Shown piece after piece: positions 34,071-44,985 of a DNA stretch of 64,000 nucleotides. The position numbers were made by a program, and so were the translations under genes. The notes under the pieces are model-generated. The model made no database searches and had not been told where the DNA came from. It saw nothing but the letters and a program-made list of their open reading frames with translations. The first letter of the stretch is position 1; each line of letters begins with the position of its first letter. Source of the stretch: Strigamia acuminata (taxonomy: Eukaryota > Arthropoda > Chilopoda > Geophilomorpha > Linotaeniidae); contig OX442315.1 of assembly GCA_949358305.1 (NCBI GenBank), forward strand, positions 10,444,427 through 10,508,426. Reading direction: 5' to 3'.

Positions 34071-34899
34071 TGTGGCACCAGATTGGGAAATTAAGTACAA
34101 GTCTTTTTTGTGCCATATTCAAATGCTTGCTGCTCGAAAACTAAGAGGAGTAGAGACTTGTTCTGTTCACGGTTTGTTTAGGAGAAAGTCCTTCTTTTCG
34201 TGTAAAAACCATTGACATACATGGTAAAAAAAAATTGGGATTTGTTCTATCTGTAGTTTGGTTGAATGTGAATGTGGTGCCAACTTCAGCCTGATTGTAC
34301 GGTTTAGATTCAGGAAATGTAATGTTGAGAAACTCGTACAGTAGGATTAATTAGTAAAATTAGTTTTACCCAACTATTTTATGTGTTGTGATTTATTTTG
34401 CCAAAAACCCAATTAAGTAAATGACATACTTGTACTGTCATGCGGTAGAGCCCTACCGATTACCGGCTGGTTTAGTTCAATAAATCATCCATAGATAGCG
34501 TTTGGCCAATATGACATTATAATGTTGTACACATCCTTCACTCACATTATTGCATCAGAAAGACTTTACAAATGGCTGCCGTTTATTTAGTGCATCTTTT
34601 AAAGTTTTTAATAATAAAAGCCAAATCAAAAAATTCTCTCTGGACCATTTTGATGTCCACGGCTACAATTTTGAAATATTACAAGAAAACTTTTGTCATA
34701 CAGAAAGAAAATGTGGATCGAAGTGTTGTTAGTTGACAACTAGGGCGGCCGCTTAACTTAAACTGCCTTCACAAGTTATCAGAAACACCCATTTCCTTAA
34801 AAACATAGACATAAAATACTAAGTGCACATAAAATTAAACATTAAAATAGATATTATTAAGTAATCGAGGTTATAATGGTATAAACAACATGTTTTTAC
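34071..34899. other. Spacer upstream of gene C
   Basis: The segment around 34740-34830 (TTAACTTAAACTGCCTTCAC, CATAGACATAAAATA) resembles the sequence before genes D (about 44800) and E (about 57720). It belongs to the duplicated 5' flank of the channel genes. No coding content is supported. Confidence 0.5.
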
Positions 34900-35116
34900 C
34901 AGTGGCGGATCTAGCACCGGGCTATCGGGGCTTGAGCCCCGGGCCCCCAAATTCTAGGGGGCCTCCGAGACTCTGGGCCATATACTAAAAAAAAAAAAAA
35001 AAAAAAAAAAAGGTCACTAAAAAAAAGAAAAAAAAAGAAAGGTCGCGAAAAAATTTTGAAAGGGGCCCCGAAAAAACCTCAAGCCCCGGGCCCCCGAAAA
35101 GCTAGATCCGCCCCTG
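34900..35116. mobile_element. 217-bp hAT-type MITE with exact 8-bp target duplication
   Basis: CAGTGGCGGATCTAGC at the left and GCTAGATCCGCCCCTG at the right, flanked by GTTTTTAC at 34892-34899 and 35117-35124. It contains a run of 22 or more A at about 34987-35010 and a GGGGCTTGAGCCCCGGGCCC palindrome. It lies about 200 bp before the gene C start codon. Confidence 0.9.
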
Positions 35117-35326
35117 GTTTTTACACATTTTTATTAACAAGCACTAAATTATAACGGAATACTTTAAATACTTCCTGCTTGTGCACTTAATATTGTCGTC
35201 AAGGCGATGTAAATGCATTAAAATTTCATATCAAACAAACTGTGTTTACACTTCGAACACGGCTCCGAAGCGAAAAATACGAGTAAGAAATATTAATAAT
35301 TACTCATTCTTGCACCTTTTTACATT

Positions 35327-38300
35327 ATGGCGCCTATACCCACTCGTCACAAAAATATGCAAAGAAGAATGAAAAGAATGATCTCAGAATATATTGAAAT
35401 GGACTTTGAAGTTCCCCATTTACTCCCTCAATTTCCTCAAATCCGCAAGAACAAATTCCGTCATTTTTATTCCGTGATTTGGCATTTCATCACTGCGTTA
35501 GTCGTGTTAGTGTGCATCTACCAGACATTTGACCGAATCAAATACTACGTCTCCTCACCGGTCAAAGTTTCCGCTGTTATAAATGAAAACGAGCACTTTC
35601 CAGGAATAGCCATTGGTCTCTTTGTTTTTCATACTATGGAAAGTGTCTTAGAGATTCAATTAGCAAAAAATGCATCTCCTGACGGTAAATATTTGCAATA
35701 AATAGTCTAAAAACGAATTTCTGTCGTTAATTTTTTTTTTCTAAACAGCTAAGCCATGCAAAGGTGCTACTCCACAATTTATTATGGATGAAAAAAGAAA
35801 CATTGGTTCAGTATGGAGTTCTAAAAGAATGACTAAGTCATCAGTAAGAAATATAACTCTGTCTTACACCAAGGTAAACCTACAATGAGTTAAATTACTG
35901 TATTACTTTGAGTAAAAGTCGCTGCTTGTAATTGTAAACGCAATTGTATAATCGAGGGTGACCTTTAATTCAAATCGTGTAATGTGTGCAGCAGATGTGG
36001 TCCACGTGTATGACTTGAAGATTGTGTAGAAGAATGGAGGGGTGAGGGTTGTTTTGCCAATGCAAACACTGACCTAACCCATTACCACAGGTAGTATAGT
36101 TGGTCAAAGGCGCCCTCAGGAGGGAGTTTATGGAAGCTACTAGCACAACTAATCCATACGGGATTGTAGAAACTAAGGTCTAGGACCAAAACGGGGAGAA
36201 AAGAGAAAACACAACAGCTCTGTCAAATCCAAGTCTGTACTGAATTAAAAATATAATAAAATAAACGAACAAAGTGCCGCGTCCTACTTGGTATAGGTTT
36301 AAATGCGCTAGCGTGTAATACTTTACCTGTGATCAATTATGCTGTGGAGTTTTTCGGGTTCGAGACGGATAACGGCGACAATACGTCACCAGAGGGCGGG
36401 CGGACATATACAAATATGTCCTATAGACGTTTTGGGGGCAAACAGCCAATTGGGGACTGTTCCTTGTAGTCAACCAATCAGGGTTGACTAGAGAGATATT
36501 TAAACAGGGTTGAATTGTTAATAAAATTACTTTTGAATTTAAACAAGCAAGCGTGTGCGTCGCAGACCAGCGGGTCCGCCATTTTATTTGAAAGTCAGCT
36601 AGTCTCAGTTTGAGATAGTTTACAATGCAAATACCCAAATAACTTCTAAATGTATATAAATGAACAAAGGGTTTTATTTAATAGGCTTGGAGGCCTTAAA
36701 TACACTCAGTAAAATTCTAGAGTCGACTTGGTCAGAGTCGAACAAAGGATTTCTCAAGATGGCGTCCTCGGTCCCGCGTGGTCGGCGGAACAATGGTGGC
36801 GTCTCGAGTTGTCGTTAATTCGTCACGGATTCGTCGTTCACGGACGCGGTGGAATGCTCTTTCGAGTCTTCTATCTGTGCCTATTGTCTAGGGGTTGGTT
36901 TAGCGTCGCAGAAGCCTCGTTTGGGAACTGGGGGTTCCTAACAAAGCACACGGACGCTTACTTCGGTGAATAATCGTGGGGACGATTATCCTGGGTGATT
37001 TCACAAGGGCTATTCTCTTGCTTTCGCCGGAATAGCTCTCAAGTGACTTCGTGAGAGTTACAGTTGCACTTTACTCAGCGATCCTCGATCAATCCTAACT
37101 TGTACTTGAAGTTGGCCTGACGGTGAGGTAGTTGCTGTGTTCTTGGTGTCGTTTGTGTAAGTTCTGTCTTTTAGGCGGGAAACACAGCCTTTTATGCAGT
37201 GGGGTGAAGGGCCGGCGATCAACCAATGAGGGCTGACTACCAGCCGCTTCCTTCCCCTCGGGGCACACACCTGCTAAGGGGAGGTGGAGCCAACTCGGGG
37301 GGGGGGGGGGGGAACGACTCTTCAATCATAGTGACTCAGAGGGAAAGTATCCGCTTCGGGGGGACACACTTCCAACTGGGTCACCACAAAAGAAAGCTCG
37401 AAATAACAGTAGCACTAAAGGAAACCGCATCTCATTATCACAACAATAATTTGTACTAAAACGCTTAAAACTAGATTTAACATGGGAATATGAGAATTTA
37501 GAATTATAACAGAAAATTGATAAAAAACCATAAAAAATTGATAATAAATAACATAGCAACTGGATAACTCCATGTGTCCAAAAGGACCATAATGTCACTG
37601 TTTTTATCAACAATTTATAAATTTATAAACTGTATTTTTTCTAAACTTATATTGGCAATAATTAATTGCAGGGGTCGCAAGATAATTGTGATATTCAGAG
37701 CAAAGTTGTTATTAATGAAATGAACATTTATTTAGGAAATCAAATGTTAGTAACAACTGGTAAGTATTATTTACAAAATTTTAAAACAAAATCCGTAATA
37801 ATAATTTTTATGGAAATTTCAATTGCTTAATTGCAGATAGAAAAATACCCGTTGATTGCCAAGCAAAAATCATCATTAAGTATAACAAGCTTGATTTACG
37901 TTTAATTAATGATGCTAGAAAAAGGACCATTTTAGGATGTGTAATGGTATGGCAATTATCATGACTATGCAGAATTTTACTTCATTATTGGTGGTTAACG
38001 GTGAACTCTTCTTCTTCTCTTCTCCAAATGTGTGCAGCAGCGACGGCTGGTACACACAGCGCAAAGGGGTGCAAACGGGTGGAAACGGGTGCTGGCTTTG
38101 CACAATGGGTGCAAAGAAAGCTGGAGTGTTTTGCACTCCATCTTTATTCTTTAATTGCGGCGCACGTCGCGTTCTCGTGACATTACGAGATCGCGTACAG
38201 CGCCACCTGTATTTTTATGCAAAATAAAGTATTCTAATTTGGTTCCTTGCAACTACTGCCTCGTACTTTCGCCACCTCCAACACAATCCGACTAAATCCA

Positions 38301-41300
38301 CGAGAATCCGAAGTCATCTACGCACAGAACACATCAAATGGCGACGAGCGGATGAGATATTTCAACCCAATTAATTTCCAGTGACTTTTTGGTGTTGTTG
38401 TGTGCTTTTTCAAACACTTCCGGTCTCCAACCACGCTGTCCTCCGACCACGCTGTCCACGCCTTTCCAGTGCAGGCCTAATTCCGAACGTGTGAGTTTTT
38501 ACGTGTGTTTTCGCCGATTTTATTCTTCTAAATCTACGAGATGCCTCGCCTTGTTGGTGACCCTAACAAATACGATCCAGCAGACGACTGGAGCACCTAC
38601 ACTGCCCAGCTGAAGTGTGTTTTCACCTGCAATGGAATTACCAACGACAAGCAGAAAGTTAATACCTTGTTGGCTTGCGTCGGCATTGCAACTTTTAAAA
38701 AAATCACGGACTTGGCGTTCCCGAAAGATCCGGCCGAAATGCTGTACGCCGATGTGATTAAGCTGATGGAAAAGCACCAGAAGCCCAAGCCACTGGTCGG
38801 CGGCGAGCTGTTCCGCTTCCGCTCACGGCGACGAAAGCCCGATGAATCCGTTGCAGACTTCGCGGCCGCACTCCAAGCGCTAACAAGATACTGCGAGCTT
38901 GGCGAATCGCTCAATAATGAACTGCGCAACCAATTCATCTGGGGTTTGCAGATGAAGCACGTGCAAAATGCGCTCATCATTCAAAGCGACTTGACGTTTG
39001 AAAAGGCGCTGGATGCTGCGACCGCCGCGGAATTGGCTTACGCCGACGTTTCCAGTTTCGAGGACCCTCCTACGGCAGTCCACACGATCCAGAACGGTAG
39101 GAACCAGCGACGTAACACCCACCGTGACCACAGTTCTTCCTTCCACGGCCCGGCGCCTCCAGCGGATCCTGCGAGCCTCCAGCCCCAATCGAGTGACGAC
39201 CGCCACAAATGCTTTTCGTGCGGCGCCACGGACCATCGTAGGCACGAGTGTAAGTTCCGACAGTCCCGGTGCCATGCGTGCGGCAAGATTGGGCACATTC
39301 AGGCTGCCTGCTGGTCCGGTGATAAGCAGTCTGTAACCGCGTCGGCCCCCGTCAACACGGTACATGTTGAGCCGCGCAAATTGCAGTTTTATTAGCTGTT
39401 TCCAGCTTAGCTTTTCAGGGGGGGAGGAGAGAGTTATCCTTAACTCATTTTATTCAATGTTCAAATATGTGCTATTCAATTTCAATTCGTGTTTCAATTT
39501 ATTCAATGTTCAAATATGTGCTATTCAATTTCAATTCGTGTTTCAATTTATTCAATGTTCAAATATGTGCTATTCAATTTCAATTCGTGTTTCAATGTTT
39601 TATTTTGCATTACAAACTTCGTGCAACTCTTGCACTATTCTATTACAAATTTCGTGCAACTCTTGCACTATTCTGTTACAAATTTCGTGCAACTCTTGCA
39701 CTATTCTATTACAAATTTCGTGCAACTCTTGCACTATTCTGTTACAAATTTCGTGCAACTATTTGCACAACAATTCTCATGTTCAAATTAATTATATGTT
39801 CAATTGTTTGTTTTAATTGCTCTTCTTGGTTGCTTCGCAATTGAGGGGATACTGGAGTGTTTTGCACTCCATCTTTATTCTTTAATTGTGGCGCACGTCG
39901 CGTTCTCGTGACATTACGAGATCGCGTACAGCGCCACCTGTATTTTTATGCAAAATAAAGTATTCTAATTTGGTTCCTTGCAACTACTGCCTCGTACTTT
40001 CGCCACCTCCAACACAATCCGACTAAATCCACGAGAATCCGAAGTCATCTACGCACAGAACACATCAAAAGCAGAGATTGCGAATCACACAAACACTTAA
40101 CACGGTCGATACTAGCAAGTTTTTGGCTTAGCAGTGACAAGTGTGTTGTTGGTTTTAGTGTGAATTCAAGAGTGCGCCAAATTTGATAATTCAAGCTTGG
40201 CACACTTTGGAGCTGCACAGTAAATCTGCACAATTTGCTCATTTTGGTGCAACAAAGGATTTTGCTGCACCAAAACGGTTAATTAGGGCTCACCCCAGCC
40301 AAATTGGGGTGAAGTATGCTTGGGGAGTTTTCACCCCCTAGTCACATGACTTAGTTTGGCGCATGCCAAACTAAATTGAATTAAAAATACAATATAATTA
40401 ATTTCTAAGTGCTGATTTTTATTAAACAAAAGACAAAAATTACAAAAACGAATCGAGATGACCACACCCCAACCACATGTGCCGTGTGTGGTCGCAGGTC
40501 TGATTCAGCAATGCAGCATAGCAATAGAAGAGGCATGAGATACTGACCCCTTAGTCACTGAATAAAGGCCATAAACCATTAAATACAGTCTCGTGTGCGC
40601 ATTCGCATCATGGCGTGCGCCCGGCGCTGTTTAGGCATTTCTGTGCCCTAATGGCATCCGTCCACTCTCAGAGTACAACTGGAATTTAGTTTTCCGAATT
40701 AGTTTGTCTTTTCTGGAAAATTAGTTTGTATACATGATCAGTTTTCCAGAAAAGTAATATTTGGATTTTCAGTTTTCTAGATGACTGAGTACATGTAAAC
40801 ATGATAAATGAGTTAAAATTCTGCTCTGGGATGAGAATGAACCAAATTATATTTTTTAATTACCTGTATTTGTATTGCTCAATGGTAAAAGGTCAACTTG
40901 CAAGCAAAAAATAAAAAAAATATATTTGTTGGTTCCTCTATGCTGCGTATCTCATCAGTTTTGAAGCATTCGGAATTATTATTCACAATTAAGAGAGTAA
41001 GTATTACTACTATTCCAGATTTTTACAAATTGTAACCAGATTAATTTGTAATTTCAGTACAAATTTCTTAACAGAAGAAGCAGTCCTTGTGTGGAAGAAC
41101 GAGAAGAGCAAAAATGCCATCATTCATGTTTCAAAAAAATTATATCAATACACATTAAGCCTTTCTGCAGGTAAATATAATCAGCCTAAAATTAGCAAAA
41201 CTGTAGAGAATAACCAAGAAATTCTGAGTTTCTTGTTTGTTAAGTTCTTGCTTGGCTTTTCTGCAAAGCTTTGCTATTATTGGAATGATTTAGGTAGGTC

Positions 41301-43784
41301 TTATTTGTTTGTGTGAACTGTCTAAGAGAGTGTGCATTTATTTTATCCTCCGATTAATTCTGGTAATGGTTAGTGCAGTGATTCCCAAACTTTTTCGGTT
41401 CACAGTTCACTTAATATCAAGCATCTCAAGTCTTTTCAATAAAATCTTTTCAGATTGCCATACATGACTGATTCAGCTCTTGAAGAATGCCTGACAAACA
41501 ACCTGACCTGCATAATGATGAAAACAATTCAAGAGAAAGTGAAGCTTATCAATCCGCATTACAACTGCAGTTGTGCCAGAGCTTGCAGCAAAATTATGAT
41601 AATTGCTCATCAAAATTTTGATAATGTCACCGATAACACTTTGACAATTTCTTCATTCAGCAATCAAAGACTCACTTTGTCCGAGCAATTCAGTTACGAC
41701 ATCATTTCACTGCTGTGTGACATAGGAGGTTTTCTTGGCTTGTACATCGGAGCCTCGTGTTTGAATTTAGTCGAAGTCATCACTCGCAGAACACAAAAGC
41801 TGTATAAGAAGATGGCCATGTCCCGGAAGTGGAAAAGGGGCTGGGAGAAGAAAATCATTTACCGAATTCATAAAATTGTAGACAGACAAAATGAATTGTC
41901 ACATGTAATCAAGTCACATTCGTACGTGAGAGGACTAATTCTGGCTGTATCCGCTTGCGTCTGCTTTTATCAAGTGAGCAGTCGCATAATGTCGTTTTAC
42001 TCATTTCCTGTTTACTCCACGATTGAAGTAGTGGAAGACCAGCTTGTTCAAATCCCAACATTACTTTTTTGCAATGAGAATGATGCTGTATTTGATGAAA
42101 AAGAAAAAGTGATAAAAAACAACAGTTTGGATGAATGTGTTGAGAAATTGAGCATTGCCGAATTACTCGATCCACCATCGGAATTTGCTGGCAATGCAGA
42201 TGGTTTGTGGGAAGCCTCGTCCAACATCGACAGTTTTTGGCCCTTGGTATGTTTCTGGAAAAGGTTATTGGTTTTGTCGGGATATTATTTTTGATGTAAT
42301 TTGTTTTCTAATACAGAGTGCTATCGAGTTCGATGTTTCATTCATAAATCGCAATGAAGGAACGAAAACACCGATTTCAACCATATTTGGAGACTGCACT
42401 GAAGTCAAATATGGTAAAATTGACTAAATTTCACATTTATAATAAAGTAGTTTATACAATATCATCGTAGATGAGGTTCAATACAATACAGCAACTGGGT
42501 ATGTTTGCATCTTGCAATATATTCAAGATAGAGGATGCAATTCACATTCTAAAGTAGATCCATTATTCGTATTAAACTGTTATTCAACTAGATGGCATGG
42601 TATTTTCTTTTCATTTTCAATTTTAGATTTTCTTAATGGCAACAGAGAATCGAATGGATTTTACCACTTACATGATTCATCCGCATAATTCATGGATGCA
42701 CGTCATTTTCACGAGGCAATCTGTAAGTTGCACTTTTTCAATCAAATATCAGTTCTACAATATTGATGAACTCTCAAGATGGTGCTTGTTAGGCTATCGT
42801 ACCTGAAATTATATTTAACCCGTGACTAACGTCAGTAAGTGTATTCCAGGCGTTTTCCTAGACCACCATGACGTTTTGTAACACAAAGTGCCACTGATAT
42901 GTGTAGTTGTGAGTGGCGGTCGATTGCCTCATGGCCAGGGGAGGACCATGGGTTGTTTGGACACCATAAACGATTAGAAACAACACAAGAGAACAAACAG
43001 TTTAGATTGATATAATCTTCATTGGTAGTTGTCTAGAGGAAGCAATCAGGCTGCGGACGCAGCTACGACGATAAGTCGTAGCAGCTGCTGAGAATCCTCT
43101 TCTTAATGTCGCCAGTTGGTCACATAGTGGTGCAGATGCACAGCCACTTACGTTTAGCTAGTTTTTCAGAGAAATAGTGTCCATTAAAATATTAGGAATC
43201 GTTAATAAACATTAACAATGTTATATTTATTTACCAGTTTGCACGGCTTAAAACCTCAACAAAAGTTTGTCTAGACATGGAAGAATTCAGAAAATGTAAG
43301 GACAACTGTCTAATGCAAGACAGACAAATCATTTCATGCAGGTTTAAAGATATAATTTATATTTTTTTTGCATTATGATTTTATTTTGTTCATTACCATC
43401 AGTTTACCATTCATAAATAACTCGTCGTTGCCTTCTTGCACCAATTCTACCTCGGCTAAACGAGTTATCAAATCTTACCTGAAGGATGTTTTGAAAACCA
43501 ATTGTGGGTGTCATCCTCCGTGTCAACACACTGTGTACATCCCTCACGTGGAGTATGATCAGACATTCCAATCATTCATTATTGATAGATCTCTTCTATT
43601 TGCACGTTATGAATTGGAAAGTAATTTCCGAGAAGTGTACAAAGAGGAACTGGCTCTACCATTTGAAAATCTTGTCTGCGATATCGGATCTATTCTTGGA
43701 TTCTTTCTGGGATTATCTGTTTTCTCTCTTTTGAATCATATATCCAACATTTACTCTTTTCTCGATAAATGCTGCAAAAATTAA
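35327..43784 (+). CDS. Gene C: intact two-module DEG/ENaC-type sodium channel protein
   Basis: Twelve exons join in frame to 817 aa: 35327-35684, 35749-35873, 37672-37759, 37837-37946, 40892-40996, 41058-41170, 41454-42246, 42317-42413, 42471-42553, 42627-42722, 43238-43341, 43403-43784. Predicted parts: TM1a about 47-66; ectodomain with FPGIAIGLF (91-99), PCVEEREEQKC and CSCARAC; TM2a about 384-408 with filter GAS (399-401); basic linker 409-456; TM1b about 457-474; FPVYSTIEVVED and PTLLFCNEN; CGCHPPC (725-731); TM2b about 783-805 with filter GLS (794-796). Usual DEG/ENaC proteins have one such module. Each ectodomain is about 310 aa, shorter than in ASICs, and no His-Gly gating motif is seen before either TM1. 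Expected at the plasma membrane with both ends cytosolic. The gag-only LTR element sits in intron 4. Confidence 0.92.
36330..36605. mobile_element. Possible solo LTR in intron 2 of gene C
   Basis: It has LTR-like layout: a TATTTAAAC box, AATAAAATTA, then GCGTGTGCGTCGCAGACC and a region rich in short inverted repeats. Intron 2 is 1.8 kb here but short in the paralogues, so something inserted. I cannot find a matching second LTR or target duplication. A G-run of 16 lies near 37297-37312. Confidence 0.3.
38122..38336 (+). repeat. 5' LTR of the gag-only element
   Basis: 215 bp, TG...CA ends, with GCAAAATAAAG as likely polyadenylation signal. It carries C at the one site where the 3' LTR has T (TTAATTGCGGCG). 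Confidence 0.9.
38541..39395 (+). CDS. Gag polyprotein with two CCHC zinc knuckles
   Basis: 284 aa, intact, Ty3/gypsy-like gag. The start MPRLVGDPNKYDPADDWSTY is followed by a capsid-like region with ELFRFRSRRRKPDESVADFA and QFIWGL, the usual layout of metazoan gypsy gag. Two zinc knuckles follow: CFSCGATDHRRHEC (about 223-236) and CHACGKIGHIQAAC (about 245-258), both C-x2-C-x4-H-x4-C. It ends at a TAG shortly after, where an autonomous element would continue into pol. Gag would package the element RNA in virus-like particles, with enzymes supplied by another element. The open frame with near-identical LTRs suggests recent activity. Confidence 0.9.
   Translation: MPRLVGDPNKYDPADDWSTYTAQLKCVFTCNGITNDKQKVNTLLACVGIATFKKITDLAFPKDPAEMLYADVIKLMEKHQKPKPLVGGELFRFRSRRRKPDESVADFAAALQALTRYCELGESLNNELRNQFIWGLQMKHVQNALIIQSDLTFEKALDAATAAELAYADVSSFEDPPTAVHTIQNGRNQRRNTHRDHSSSFHGPAPPADPASLQPQSSDDRHKCFSCGATDHRRHECKFRQSRCHACGKIGHIQAACWSGDKQSVTASAPVNTVHVEPRKLQFY
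39440..39770. repeat. Two minisatellites inside the gag-only element
   Basis: First, three copies of a 53-bp unit containing ATTCAATGTTCAAATATGTG then CTATTCAATTTC. Then about five copies of a 33-bp unit containing TTCGTGCAACTCTTGCACTA. Overlapping open frames in three phases here are products of the repeats. Confidence 0.85.
39853..40067 (+). repeat. 3' LTR of the gag-only element
   Basis: Identical to the 5' LTR except T for C in TTAATTGTGGCG. It is followed by the target duplication AAAGC. Confidence 0.9.
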
Positions 43785-43996
43785 ACCAGATTAAGAATTT
43801 AAAATTATCAAATAAAAATCACAATATATTAATGATTTTTCACCAATTATAAAACTTGTACAATCTAACCTACTGCAAAAGCTGTATATGAAAGTAACTG
43901 CTCACATTTTACTCTAAATTGTAGGATTATTAGCGTTGGCTTAACACACCTTTATGCATTTTTCGACTTTTTATTCAACATTTTTGCTAGAAGTAT

Positions 43997-44297
43997 TACC
44001 GTACCGCCCGTTTAAACGTCCGGGCGTTTAATTTTTTTTTCAGCCGCTTCCCCGGCGCCAATTTGAAACCCGGCGTTAAATTGAACCCGGTGCATAACCG
44101 AAAAATCACCGATTTTTCGCAAAAAAATGGTGATTTTCGGCAAAAATCACCGATTTTTTGAAAAAAGGCGGTGATTTTTGAGAACCCGGCGCTTATTCGG
44201 GGCCGGCGCTAATTCAGTGAATCGCCGATGACTGCCCGGCGCTAAAACGGGGCCGGCGCTTTATTGAACCCGGGCGTTTAAACGGGGCGGTACGGTA
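43997..44297. mobile_element. TA-ended MITE with GTACCGCCCGTTTAAACG termini
   Basis: TACCGTACCGCCCGTTTAAA at the left is the near-complement of TTTAAACGGGGCGGTACGGTA at the right. Repeated ATCACCGATTTTT and GGCGCT motifs fill the interior. The paralogous site after gene D (about 57005) lacks it. Confidence 0.75.
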
Positions 44298-44510
44298 TAT
44301 TAGTTATTGTGTAGCTTTGATTTTAAACTATTGAAGAAAATTACACTCAATACTTATAACTTATTTATACAAGTACAGTATAGTTAAAATGTATGAAATA
44401 TGGTATATCCAAGCGTTATTACTTATTAATTACAAGGTTTAACTACTAAATTAAATTATAGATCCAAGTTTTTTATTTGTCATTTTATTTCGTCAAAACA
44501 TTTCAAGAAA

Positions 44511-44740
44511 ATGACACGTTGTGCAATGAAGCCCAACTCTAAAATCTCCCCTGCTACCACTCTCGACGACCAAGCAGGCAATTTAGGATGGGTCGCAGCT
44601 CGCAACAATGTAAACATAGAGAAATGTATCTTTGGATCACTCGCAATCCGACTTTTAATTTGCGGCGAGTTTATTGCGCATATTCAGTACATCTTGTAAA
44701 GTTTCTGCAGTGAATGCAGACGACAATTTAGAGATATTTC
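44511..44740 (+). other. Conserved block duplicated upstream of genes D and E
   Basis: It matches 57465-57665 with few changes. In one frame both copies stay open and read similarly (DDQAGNLGWVAARNN, then GEFIAHIQ and a stop TAA). It may be a small coding exon, part of a 5' regulatory region copied with the gene, or an old element. No domain is recognised. The open frame at 44511-44699 is recorded here, not as a gene. Confidence 0.4.
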
Positions 44741-44877
44741 AGTAAGAACTTTTGTCGTACCGGTACAAAAAAAATTACCAGTTAGGCCCATCGTTTAAGT
44801 TAGGTGCCTTGGTAACTGCCTTCACATAAATTTACAGAAACGCCCACTTCCTCAAAAACAGAAAGACATAAAACAGA

Positions 44878-44985
44878 AAATACACATAAAATAGAAAATG
44901 CACATAAAATAGAAAATGCACATAAAATAGAAAATGCACATAAAATAGAAAATGCACATGAAATAGAAAATGCACATGAAATAGA
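44878..44985. repeat. 18-bp minisatellite before gene D
   Basis: The unit ACATAAAATAGAAAATGC repeats about six times. A related array lies before gene E (57783-57870). Confidence 0.85.

Larger units (their letters stand above)
38122..40067 (+). mobile_element. Gag-only (TR-GAG-like) LTR retrotransposon
   Basis: Two 215-bp LTRs (38122-38336 and 39853-40067) differ at one base (C/T) and start TGGAGTG, end ACATCA. The 5-bp target duplication AAAGC flanks them (38117-38121 and 40068-40072). A primer-binding-like TGGCGACGAGCGG begins at 38339, and a purine run GAGGGGAT precedes the right LTR. Between them lies one intact gag frame. No protease, reverse transcriptase or integrase is present, and 430 bp of minisatellites fill the 3' part. 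It must depend on a partner element. It sits in intron 4 of gene C. Confidence 0.9.

Noticed and set aside
34982-35040. Long A-run as a retroposon poly(A) tail
   Set aside because: It is internal to a 217-bp hAT-type MITE with exact 8-bp target duplications, so it is part of that element.
37095-37325. Proline-rich open frames near 37.1-37.3 kb
   Set aside because: They depend on a G/C homopolymer run and lie inside an insertion in intron 2 of gene C.
39364-39844. Three overlapping plus-strand open frames rich in Cys, Asn and Phe
   Set aside because: All lie on the two minisatellites inside the gag-only element; stops are absent only because the repeat unit lacks them.
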